64,000 nt of DNA from Pleurodeles waltl (taxonomy: Eukaryota > Chordata > Amphibia > Caudata > Salamandridae), in contig NC_090438.1 of the NCBI RefSeq assembly GCF_031143425.1, positions 777,925,138-777,989,137 on the forward strand. The letters run 5' to 3'. The notes under the pieces are model-generated. The model was given only the letters and a program-made list of their open reading frames with translations, ran no database searches and was not told the DNA's origin. Position 1 is the first letter of the stretch, and each line of letters opens with the position of its first letter. Shown here piece by piece: positions 44,590 through 55,499 of the stretch. The position numbers were made by a program, and so were the translations under genes.

Positions 44590-45290
44590 TTAGTGTAGTG
44601 TGCTTCTTAAATGTTTCAGCTTCCAAGAGGGTTACTGTATGTGCTATGGGGCTGGTTATTGTACCATTAGGTTGCTCATTATTCTCTCAGGATTGCTTCA
44701 TGTGCCAAAGTGGATAGCCAGTATGCCAAGGTAGTGCTGAATAGACTATGTGCTACTCAGTATTCAAAGGTCATGCTCAATGTGCCAGGATGCCAGGAAG
44801 CAGCTGATTAGTGTTCAATTGTTGCTGCTCTGAGTGTGAGTGGGCTGTCAAATATGCCAGGGTGTGCAACTCAAAATACACAAGAAGTGTGAATGATTCA
44901 TTTGGGCTACCCGAAGGACATGTGGTGGTGCTCAGTGTGCCTTGCAGAGCTCAATTCTCCCAGGAGCTACTCAGTATGACACGGGAGAATGTCATTATTC
45001 CAGGTTTGCAAGCAATGTGCATGGGTGCAGCTCAGTGTGTCAGCGTACTAGAGGCCTACAAAATGTGGCAGGGATCAGCTTAGTATGTCAGGGTACTAAT
45101 GCTCACTATGCCAGTGCATGGAGTACAGTTATTAAGTAGCCACTCTGTGGAAGGGATAGAGATCACTATGCCAGACTAGTCCCTAGTATGTCAAAATCCA
45201 GTATCTCATACCTGGGATTGTGTCAATTGTTCCAGGGTGCTGTTCAGTATATCATGGTTCTGCTCCCTTCCTTTTTCACAACGTGCATAA
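44590..45290 (+). repeat. Degenerate ~30-bp minisatellite (CTCAGTATGCCAGGG type)
   Basis: Blocks such as GCTCAGTGTGCC, ACTCAGTATGACACGGGAG, GCTCAGTGTGTCAGCGTACT and GCTTAGTATGTCAGGGTACT recur irregularly about every 30 to 60 bp. Strong divergence. No gene. Confidence 0.6.
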
Positions 45291-48176
45291 TGTCCAAGGT
45301 ATTACTGTTCCAATTTATTAGGATCCAGAAAAGCCTGAATGGGCTTTCTCTTGTGCATTAGGAAAGTACATTTATATGCCTCTCACCTGATATCCTCTTG
45401 CCCTGCTGTTCGACTTCCTGGTATTTCATCTGGAGTGGAAGAAGTGTTACCTTTTTCTTGTGGACAGCAGTTAACGTTCGATTGTGTGTCGTGGCATCAG
45501 CAGGTTAAGTTTAAAACTTCCATATGGTATCTTTGAAGTGCTGCATTATTCCCTCATTTATAAAAGCATTCTCTCGTCAGCCCTGAAAGCCATAGAAAAA
45601 TGTGTACAGAGCAGTCATTATTTCTGATGTTAATACAAACATCCATGTAAACATAATAGATGGAGGACTTTGAGTAAATTGCTGTGAAAATATAATTAGC
45701 TTTATCATATCGCCGAATCAACAGTTCTAAACAATATCAAATCTTTGTTTTGTGGACATATTATGGAATGTTAGCAGAAACTTTTATATACTGTATTGTT
45801 TTTTATATGGCTTAGCGGCGCTGAAAATGAATTATCATTATTTTTCTAATTGTTACTCATCTTTCTTTGTTAGCTATGCCAAGGCAATCATTTCCGTGAT
45901 GGCGCAGGGCTGTTGCAATCTACTGGTTACTGTTTCATACAATCTAGATTTGCTACAAGGTATGGTTCACTCTCAGTTTTTTATATTATTTTTTAAATAA
46001 ACAAAATTATTTTGCAAAATTTTAAAAGCCACCAATTCATAAAAGGTTAACAAGAAGTGAAACTGGAATACATATGAGCTGTAATAAAATAATCTAAAGC
46101 TTTGCAAACATAAAACAAGTATCATTAGACAGCGCAGACAGCAAACGTGCATGTGGTTTATTGTAAGGGGTTACTGACTGTATAGTTACAGGTTTTAATT
46201 AAAATCAAACCTCCCTCAAAAACAGTAAATTTAAAATCGAAGGATTTTCTACAATGGCCCTTCAACAGGAAAAATGGGTAAATAAAGCAAATAGAATATC
46301 ATTATTTTAGTGCAACAGCGATAGTCAGTAGGGTTTTCCAAATACCTTTGAAGTGCACCAAGGTGTGACAGATCAATCTAAATATATTGAGAATATATTC
46401 GCTGTGTTAAAAGCAATTTTATGTTATTTTTCACATATGTATCAAGTAGAAAACTTGGCACAGGGAAAGATCAACACTTTCCCAAGTTTGTTCTACTATG
46501 TGCTTCCTAATTTGGAACCTAAAATACATGAGAGCCGCAATCCCTGTATAAAAGCCCAGCTCTAACGTCCATATTACAGACGTCACTGGTCACCAGTAAA
46601 AAAGAAATGACACAGCTACTAAACTGTTATAAGTTATTACGGTTGAGTTCTGACTTCACTATACTCACTGCCAGAGCCAGTAACCAGAGTGAAAGGCAGG
46701 TTTTAGAACATAATTATAGATGCATTATAAAACAAGAAAAATAGGAAATGGCTTTTCCTTTTTTGATGTTTTTAAAAAAAAATAGGGAATGTGATCAGCA
46801 GAAATAAGATATTTATGGCCACATAAATATAAGCCAGCGAAGGAAACATAGAATCTCTGCATGTTTCTACACAATCCGAGCCACTGCATTTTTTACTTGA
46901 TTTACATGAAACTGTTTTTAATATCTTGTTGCAAAAATTAGTAGCTGTTTTAGTGTGTTTAATTTTGCCCTCCAGATTCTAATTTTAGTCTTCTGTTCTG
47001 TAGTGAACATCAAAGAGCAAGATACCAAGGATTTAATTGGGTTTAAGAAGTATGATGATGTGACCATGTATTAAAAGAAATAAAATACCCTCTATCGTAC
47101 ATTAAAACAATACTACAAGTGAAGTCCGAGTTCCATGACTTTATAGAGGAATTCAACCCTTTTCATCAATATGGTTTTGGAAGTTGTTGGTGACTTGCAA
47201 TATTCATGCAGTGTACAGACAGCGGACAATTTATCCTAAGTATAGTAATGAATCCTCCCCAGATTAAATGATCAATCTCCAAAGCATTATCAATGGAGGA
47301 GCATTCTTTTGTGTGAGACTGACCGTCTCTTATGCCAAATGAGGCTGCAAAATACCTTTTGTGGACAAGTAGTACACTACTCCTTAGGATGTGTTTGGTT
47401 GGACGGTGCCAGTTTTTAGTGTGTGCTAAGTGTGAAGTATTCTGCTCCTATTGTGCCAACCATAGCTACGCATAAGAGTGTATTGGAGCAAATAGAAGTA
47501 AAAAATGGAACACTCTATACATAGCTTAGTTGTGTTCAGTTGAAATTGTGGGATTTAGCAGTATGGCTTATATGGCAAGTGTTTTCATGTTTTGTATGAT
47601 GATCAGTGAGATAGTCTTGTGTCACTGCAATTATTTTGCATCAGGGAAGTAGGTGAGCTAAGCTATGATAAAGCTTATGATCCTTGTGTGAGTGCTAGGT
47701 TCTGCTTCTTGAATGGATGGGATCACTCTTCAGGTGTTGGGGAACAAAAACAGTCTTGACTGTCTTCCAGATGCTTTTTATATTTCTTGTCTTTGTTGAG
47801 AGGAAGTTCTGTAGTTTTGGGCCTGTATACAGAAGGAAGTTCCACCAATGCATGACTTCTTGTAGGGCAGGTGGGTAGCAGGAGTGGGTAGTCTAACACA
47901 AAGTATTCAGTACCCCATAAGTAATGTAGAGTGCCCTAAAGGTGAATCAATCAACACCTAGAGGCTAATTAAGAAGATGGAGGACTAGACTAGGGTGATG
48001 TGGTCATGTACATTTAGCTTTAGTGGTTGTAATGTTGTGCGGGACAGGATTTTCTACACCTCAATCTCCTTGAATAGCCATTACCCAAACCCTGATTACA
48101 GGTTGTATGGATCTTTGATTGTGCACAGAAAGTAATAAGGAGCTGTACATCAAAATAAGATCATTTTAGTTATTAA
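45291..48176. other. 2.9 kb without recognisable features
   Basis: AT-leaning DNA. Frames are all short (the longest is 82 codons at 45752-46000) and none matches a family I know. Possibly unique intergenic sequence. Confidence 0.5.
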
Positions 48177-48346
48177 GGGCTTGATTTAGAGTTTGGGGGA
48201 CGGAGTTACTCCGTCACAAATCTGACGCATATCTCACCTGCTGTATTACAATTCCATTCTAGCCTAGGAAAATTGTAATACAGCAGACAGGATATCCGTC
48301 ACGTTTGTGACAGAGTAACCCCTCTACAAAACTCTAAATCAGGCCC
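48177..48346. mobile_element. Short palindromic MITE, GGGCCTGATTTAGA family, copy 2
   Basis: 170 bp. Starts GGGCTTGATTTAGAGTTTGG and ends AAACTCTAAATCAGGCCC. It has an internal palindrome CTGCTGTATTACAATT / AATTGTAATACAGCAG (48239-48287) and shares GGATATCCGTCAC and TTTGTGACAGAGTAACCC with copy 1 at 28149. No matching target duplication was seen. Non-coding. Confidence 0.82.
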
Positions 48347-48378
48347 AAAGTCTTTTAGTTCAGTCAATAAAGAGACTT

Positions 48379-48910
48379 GGGCCTTCATTATGAATGTGGC
48401 GGTCTTACAATTGACACACTTGTGGTGGCAGTCTGGACAGCCCTCAATGCGACAGTCTGACCGCCACATTAAAACCCTGGCGGTCGAACCGCCAGCAGTT
48501 CTGCCCTGGGGATTACAGCCTCATTCTCCGCCAGTCTTTTTGTGGCAGGAACGCCACCATGAAAAGGCTAGTGGAGAAAAGGTGAAGAGGGCCACAAGGG
48601 TGTCCTGTTCAAGGGCACTCCTGCCAAGCACCATCGCAATGTTCACTGTCTGCTTAGCAGACAGTGAAAATTGCAAGGGTGCTGGGGCACCCTGCTGGCT
48701 ACAGCATTGCCACCAGCTCGATTTCGAGCTGGAGACAATGCTGTAGCCAGTTTCCTGCTAGGCTTGCAGGAGGAAACCGAGGTTTCCATCTGCCAGCCTA
48801 GCAGGAAACTTTCAATGGGTCTGGCAGGAAGGTAACCTGTGTGGCAGCAACGTTCACATCGGATGTTCGCCGAACGGTGAAAACTGTCCACTGTGCTCCT
48901 AATTAGGCCC
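48379..48910. mobile_element. Harbinger-type MITE, GGGCCTCATTA family, copy 5
   Basis: 532 bp, from GGGCCTTCATTATGAATGTG to TGTGCTCCTAATTAGGCCC. Interior GGCGGTC/GACCGCC blocks; central hairpin around 48635-48680 (GTTCACTGTCTGC / GCAGACAGTGAAAA). Non-coding; ends match element 1 closely. Confidence 0.8.
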
Positions 48911-49799
48911 TTGGTGTCAAGTGAAGGGCTTTATTTTCAAATCTGTTAGATTTTTATCTTTTAATAATTTAGTAGAAATCGGTAGATCGCAGCATTAGAA
49001 ATTATCTATATTAAGATTGTGAGAAAAGGTGTCAGTTCAGATACCCTTAAAGAGGTCTGGTGAGAGAAATCAAAGAATAAGCATAAAGCTTTTGCATCAT
49101 AAGCTAGAAAGTGATCTCAGCTCAAAATCAGCAGAATTCAGAGAATCAATATAAATGATCTCTCACATAGAGAAGTACAAGAAACTCAGGGTAGAGCCTC
49201 CAGTCAGAGTGTGGGAATAGGGGTCAGGAATCTTCTTCTCTAAGGTTTGGATCTGGCTCTCATTCAGGTCTATTCTATCTCCCACTCTAGGAACACAAAC
49301 TAATATAAACACACACATTCTATGTTGCAACATTATTTTGTTTCATCTTTCATGAAAGGATAGGATTTTAGCAAGTTCATAGGAACACATTCACTCCTCA
49401 TCTTCTCACAGGAGCATAATTGACTTTCAGACATTAGTCCTTGAGATGGTACACTGTTTTTTTCTATCAGTCCGGTCTACTTTCACATGATTAATTCTTC
49501 CTGTGGCTTATTCACTAGTTAACAGTAGACTTCAGAAGTTGTAACAGCTGCAGCAGCAAAGAAAACAAAAGCATCTTGTGCAAACAATGTGAAAAACAAC
49601 TTTCAGTATTTATACACAATTTTTTAATCAACATGGCATTGTCAGTTTGGCTAACTTTAAGTAAATATTTTCCTTTCAGTTTACAAGCCTAGAATATTTA
49701 ATATGGTTACCTACCACAAAACTGTGCACTTAGCATCTGTTTATTTTTATTGTAAGCTTTGCACATCACTTTATAAAAGCATTTTGTCAACAGATAAAA
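48911..49799. other. Probable 3' flank or LTR area of ERV B
   Basis: Lies just downstream (minus-strand sense) of the env remnant, where a 3' LTR would be expected. I could not find a partner LTR or define its ends. Confidence 0.3.
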
Positions 49800-49829
49800 T
49801 TCACTGCAGCAGTTTCTCCCTTTTGATGG

Positions 49830-50530
49830 TTGAATAACCATCTCAATTTCTGTTTCTGTTGAAAATCAGCTACCACCAGCAGAAGCTCCTTTGTCTAAAT
49901 TCCTTACTACAATAGTGGTTTCTGTAAATTCTAGTTCAGGTTTCAGGTAAAATAAATTCTTTGTAAATTATTCTATCTTTCTACTGTCATCCGGCATTAC
50001 CGAATAACAATCTTCAGGTTTCAGCATCTTGCAGACTCCACCTTTTTCTACCAGCAAAATATATAACGCTAATCAATCTTGCAAAACCATTTATCTAATA
50101 TCCACTTATTCCCTGTTACCACCTAGCAAAGCACCAGATATACTAGTCGCCAATTTATCCATTACTGCTGATAACGTTCTAATGTTTTCATCATTCAAAA
50201 CTATTTCTACAGATGTATGTTTGCTCCAAAAATGCCTCTCCGTAATTGTGTCCCATCATTAGTGCATTTATGGGGTAGTGTCATCATCAAAACAAGCTAT
50301 TTTTATAATACATTTTGGGAAACAACAATGCTAAATAACAAACACCTTTTCAATCAGCACAAAACTGGAAATAAGCATCTTGTCCACAAACAAAATAAAC
50401 TCCTGGAATAACTCCATCGTCCTTTTTAAGATTTGAACAGGCCCTCTCAAAGCTTCAAATGTATGTTCACAATTGGTAACCCAGATATGTCTTTTCCTAA
50501 CTTGGTTTCTTCTTTTGTACACACATAATC
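49830..50530 (-). pseudogene. env: Retroviral env remnant, transmembrane subunit (ERV B)
   Basis: The minus strand reads, from 50522 downward, an N-terminal segment of about 63 codons. Then, with stops, it gives DKLATSISGALLGG followed by a LALYILLVEKGGVCK motif and a second cysteine seven residues on (about 50120-50015). The heptad-like helix followed by GG-x-C is characteristic of the ectodomain of retroviral transmembrane proteins, which drive membrane fusion. The usual double cysteine is a single one here. Several stops and frame shifts break it. A clear membrane anchor was not assigned. Confidence 0.6.
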
Positions 50531-51007
50531 TACCATTTTATCATCTAGCTAATTTAAATTTTAGGTACACCATTTTATTTGTATATTCATCTTCTTCCTT
50601 CTTTCAGATATTTGCTAAAACATCTTCCCCTCTATTTTTACTATGGAAAATGTGGGTTATTCTCTCCTCTAATGTTAAAATGAAGTTTTAATTTAAAGGT
50701 CTCATTAAACCAGTTAGATTCTTTTTGATTGCCTTAAAAATGTCTATGACTGTAGGTGATCTAAAGAAATACTGTGGAGTTTCCATGTCTTTTGCCTGTA
50801 GATGGGGGTTCATTCATTTCTATGGAGGAACTTTGGAAAGAATTATGTCACAATTGAAAAAATAACATTCAAAACATTCCTGTCTATAAAATAAATTAAG
50901 CAAAATACTGCATGTAATCACGTATGATAGTGGGATATGGTGATATGTCACCTCTTCTGCAGCTGAAGAAGATAAGTGTGGATAAACGTAACAATCCTTA
51001 GTGTCTA

Positions 51008-51022
51008 AAGCCTGAGTGTACT
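51008..51022 (-). repeat. Target-site duplication of the L1 insertion, left copy
   Basis: AAGCCTGAGTGTACT, matched by AAGCTTGAGTGTACT at 54268-54282 (one difference in 15). Confidence 0.85.
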
Positions 51023-54000
51023 CTTTTTTTTTTAAGTATGTTTTTATTTAATATTTCAATTCACATAACAAACAGTGTCTACAATATGATGCTTACAGCA
51101 ATGGTAGAACATCATACAGCACAAACACTTACAGTGGGGAACCAGCTCAAGCCCAGGACCTCCAGACAACCACCACAGCCAACATGGAGTAGGGCCACCC
51201 CCACACCACAGCGTCCCAACAGTTCTCTCAAATGACAACCAATGGTTAGGATTAAGGCTCTGCTGCAGTGTCTCATGGTATGGAGCCTGGGTGGGTATGC
51301 GGTGCGAGGCCATGATAGTCCTTCCACATCCCCTAAACCTGATCAAATTTTCTTGGGCAACCCCTAGTTTCGTATATGACGATCTCTGCTTCCATAAAGA
51401 TATCCATCCCAGATATCCATTGGGCTCTCATTGGCAGTGCAGGTGACCCCCAACTCAGGGTTATATCCCTCTTCCCCACTATTAACCTAAGTGTGTAGAA
51501 TTCAGTTTCTTGTTTGGCAGGTCAACATACCCGGGGACATCCAGGATTACAAACTGGAGATTGTGTGGAATCTCCTCTTCAATCACTTCACTGAATTCCA
51601 GAATGATCATTCTCCAGCACTCCTGGATCTCCCAAAACTCCCAGAGTGTATAATAGAATGAGTACTCAGTGGCGCTGCATCTAAGACAACCAGGCCGGGG
51701 TAGCCGTCCTGTTTATGCAACGTGGCCCAGTCCAGATACACCCAATTAGGATCCTCAACTGGATCAGTGAGAAGCAGGCCCTCATTGCCACCTCCCAAGG
51801 ATGTATCAAGGCCACCTCCCAGTCTACATTCTCCATTTCCCACAGGTCTCACTCCCAGCATTGCAGCAAGGGCCCCAAGTTATCCAGGATATTATTTATC
51901 AAGGCCATATAGAGTGAGGAAACTGCCACCCTGCCCAATGGGTCTTTTGGTAAGAGGCTGTCCAGTGCAGCTGTGTTGGACAAGTCTGTCCAGTCAAAAC
52001 CCACAGCACAAAGGGCATGTTTGAGTTGTGTGTATTTGAAGAATTGTGTGTGTGTGAGGTCATATTCAACTTGTAAACTATCAAAGAGTGTAATGGCCCC
52101 ATCTTCTATAATATTGTGTACTGTTTCATGGCCATCTGGCATAACCCTGAAGTTGGTGTACCTCCTTGTACGCCACCCCCACCCACAGTGGTGTTTCTTT
52201 CATGACTCTTCTTTTCTAAAATATATGGCTTGCATCTTGTCCAAGGCTTTTGGAACTGCATCTTGTCCAAGACTGTCAGAACTGACCAAGCTGGGGCCCT
52301 TTTGTCTCGTCCGTTGTGGAAGTAGTGCACCATTGTAGGGGCCACCATAGGGCATCTGTCCAAGAGGACTGCTAGATCACCGACCAGGATGTAGGTCTAA
52401 TCATTAATGACTTGTAACTGAGCTGCCCAGTAGTAGGCCCGGATGTGAGCAGAGCTATCTACCTGGTATACAGGGATCGGTATAAGGTCTTCAATGCAAA
52501 TTGGGGAGCTGAACTGTTCCGGAGTAATGACCTCACATCTCTGTCTATCCGGAGGAAATAAGACTCAGGATTAGATAGGAAGTATTTTGGAGGATATACA
52601 ATAACTTTGGGAGGGAAACAATTTTATAGATGGCCGCTCTGCTGAGGAGTGTCAACTCCAACCTGTGCCATCTAGACACGTCATTCTGAAAGTTAACCAG
52701 AGGCCTCTCCAAATTAGTCTATATGAACAAGTCTCTATTCATGGTGACACACATTCCCAGATAGCTATGACCATCCTCCACCCTCCGCAGAGGGGCCTCC
52801 ACTATGGGATGGGGGTCCCAATTGCCCAGGTAGTACAGAACCAATTTATGTCAATTGATTCTGTAACCAGACTTACAAAGGCCTCAAAGGTCCATCAGAG
52901 AGGGTTAAAATGTCTCACAGGATCTGATGTGTATAGTAGGACATCATTGGTATACAAAGAGATCACATCTCTCTGCCACTCCGCCAAAACATCACAGCAC
53001 TCAGGAGCATGGTCAATCCTAACCCACGCCATTGGGGTTTGATGCAAAGAGCGAAGAGAAGGAAGTAGAGGGGATACCCCTGCCTCATTCCCCTCACCAG
53101 CAAAAAGGTCTCAGAAATCTCTCTGTTGACTCATACCACCACCATGGGTTCCTTATACCGCCGGGACACCCAGTTACAAAAGCAGGGTCAGAACCCAAAG
53201 CGCCTCAAGACCAATTTCAGATAGAACCAAAGGATGGAGAGGAATGCTTTTTCCTCATCCGTGGAGACAATGGCCAGGGTAACTTCATCCTTCCGCGCTG
53301 CATCGAGCGAATTGAACAGCCTCCTTAAATTCAGCCTGGTAAAACTACGAAGCATAAACACCTTTTTGATCTAGGTGAATGAGCATTGTGACAACAATGT
53401 TAAGCCTGCGGGCCAGCATAGCTGCCAGCAGTGTAGTCTCAACATTGAGGAGTAATATTGGGAGATAAGTCCCACAGTCTGTTCTGGGCTTACTGTCTTT
53501 ATATATGACTGTGTGCACGAATCCTCAAACATTTGCAAAAGGTTATGCTCCACCAGCCCAGCCAGTCTAAACAAATCCAGGGTAGCCTATTGGGCCCTGG
53601 TACCTTACTGCTCTGCATTGCTGTGAGTGTCCCCCTCAGCTCCTCCAATGCAAAATCGGCCTATAACATTTAAACATCATCCTGCAAATGGTCCAGGAGA
53701 TGTAACATAGCCAGGAAACATTCCATCTCCTAGGTGGATACCTGAGAGCACATGGTGTACAATGCACAGTACTGTCCGGAAAATTCTCGGGCGATGTCCC
53801 TGCTGGCGGTTACTGCCCCCCCTGCCAGGGTAACAATTTCCCCCACCCATCTTGCCTCTTCCTCTCTACATATCCCCCACATAGTAGAGCTTTTCTCTGG
53901 GTTGCCAGGTAACAACCACATTGCGGTATTCCGCCCTGGCATCATTCAGCTGCTGGATGACAACGCATCAGCTAATACAATAGCACTGTGCTCAAGGTCT

Positions 54001-54267
54001 AGAATACGGCATTCAAAAGTATCCTGTCTGCCATGGTGTGCTTCTTGCGTGCAACCTTTGTTTGTATTTTGTCACGTAGGACAGTTTTATATGCTTCCCA
54101 CATAATGGCAAGGGACGCAGTCAAGTCCTTGTTTTCCTCAACGTATATCTTGGAATCCAATCTGAGTTGCTTGACAGTATCTGAATCCTGTAACTCCCAG
54201 GCATTAAATCTCTAGAGCGCCCCCCCCCCCTTGCCAACCCCTTTTGGCCAAAGTGACCAGTAGAGGC
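51023..54267 (-). mobile_element. 5'-truncated L1-clade LINE inserted in ERV B
   Basis: 3.25 kb on the minus strand. The A-tail appears as a T-run at 51024-51033, and a 15-bp duplication flanks the insert, proving target-primed integration. ORF2 reverse transcriptase is recognisable in pieces: YLPILLLNVETTLLAAMLAR (about 53470-53410), a segment with LRRFGFGPCF and EPMVVVRVN, then RGMRQGYPLYFLLFAL (about 53095-53045) and LYTNDVLLYTSD (about 52960-52920). The YADD-type catalytic box is changed to YTND, removing the first aspartate. The endonuclease part is absent (5' truncation). Stops and frameshifts abound. Confidence 0.85.
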
Positions 54268-54282
54268 AAGCTTGAGTGTACT
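54268..54282 (-). repeat. Target-site duplication of the L1 insertion, right copy
   Basis: AAGCTTGAGTGTACT, partner of 51008-51022. Confidence 0.85.
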
Positions 54283-55260
54283 TTTGAAATAATGTAGAAT
54301 AAACATTTGTTGAAAAATCTTTTTTTGAATAATCTACAAATGAAGCTTTTAATTTTGTCTCATCTATTGTGTGTGCAGGAGTTCTAGATGCAGGTGTAGA
54401 TAATGGTATCTCTATCTCTGGTATTAAATTAATTCCAACAAATCAAGTTATGATTACTAATACTGCAACTATCAATGTAACACCTATGATCCTACATCAA
54501 GCTTTGGTAAGGAAACACATTTGTCTACATTAGACCTTGAGTAGTATGTAGCAGCAGGCAGGTTCAATATTCTGCTTTAACTTCTACTTGTGAAAACAAG
54601 CAGAACTGGAAGGTTGACTGCAGTTATTCAATTCAGCTTAAATGCAATAATCTTTGTGAGTCATCCATAGCCCTACTCCACCTTCTTCTGAATGTGTTAT
54701 CTCTAATCTTCTACTGCGACATTGGCCATAAGAAATCTTCTTAACTCTTTTATTTACTGCCCCAATTTTTGTATTGTTAGTTTCATTTATTTCAGTCTTT
54801 TTTGTGGCTTTAAATACAGTTCACCATTTGTTATTGAAATTCTCTTCAATTTCAAGTTCAACCGTGCTTATGAAGTTTTTAACTGTAGTATTTGTTTTAA
54901 AGATCTAGGTTTTTGGTCCACGGTGTTCAGTATGGCATATCATGGAATTTCAAATACTTCTGATTTCAGTTCCTTTGAATTTTGCATTGATGCAGTTGCC
55001 ACGTTATCTGAGTAGCAAGTCCATTCAGGTGCAGAATACCTTCAACAGAGTACTCTTGCTCTCTGGGATCTTCTTGGTGTTTGTTGATCTTTTGTTTCAC
55101 TTACACCTCTAGACTCTGTCTCTTCGACGATGGTTTGTTGTATAAGTTCAACTGACCCACTAGATCTCAATTGCATGCTACTATTTTGCCATTCTTCAGT
55201 GAGTGCTTCCAAACTCCTTTGCAAGATTTCAGGAACCTGTCCTGGTGTGAGATTTTGCTG
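54283..55260 (-). pseudogene. Retroviral pol 3' end and start of env (ERV B)
   Basis: The minus frame 55260-55042 encodes EGGEEQQNLTPGQ and a C-terminal QQTPRRSQRARVL stretch, the kind of tail seen at the end of retroviral pol products. After it the frames are heavily broken. A hydrophobic run (RIIGVTLIVAVLVIIT, about 54500-54450) could be the leader membrane segment of env. Assignment of the pol tail is by pattern and position only. Confidence 0.45.
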
Positions 55261-55341
55261 TTCTTCACCGCCCTCTGGTCCTTCTTGGATGTGTTGTCAC
55301 AAATGCCTCTCTGGGTATGCTGGATCATTTCTCTGCTTCAG

Positions 55342-55425
55342 GACCGGCCTTATGTATGCTATCTTGAAGTTGAGCCTGCAGGGGAGATTAATGCTCATGT
55401 TCATGCTGGTGTGACAGTGTTAATG
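55342..55425 (+). other. Exon-like segment with good splice sites
   Basis: A pyrimidine-rich acceptor (TTTCTCTGCTTCAG) and a strong donor (GTAAGTATG) bound 84 bases that are open in frame for exactly 28 codons (starting DRPYVCYLEVEPAGEI). I do not recognise the peptide. It could be a host exon, a retroelement exon or chance. No neighbouring exon was found. Confidence 0.25.
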
Positions 55426-55499
55426 GTAAGTATGCTTTCTTTAAGGTTTGTGGAAGTCTGGGGTCTAATGAAGAGGCAGCAGGGCCGCTTGTCTTAATC

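Larger units (their letters stand above)
49800..55260 (-). mobile_element. Endogenous retrovirus fragment ERV B (end of pol and env), split by an L1
   Basis: The minus strand carries a pol-like 3' end (55260-55040), an env-like start (about 54980-54283) and the env transmembrane part (about 50530-49830). Env is interrupted by the 51023-54267 L1 insertion, whose flanking duplication joins the two halves. No gag, protease or RT of this copy was identified further up (55.3-58.5 kb). Whether it is the same family as ERV A is unknown. Inactive. Confidence 0.6.

Noticed and set aside
52665..53328. Plus-strand frames of 98 and 125 codons
   Set aside because: Antisense to the L1 reverse transcriptase, which has clear motifs on the minus strand.
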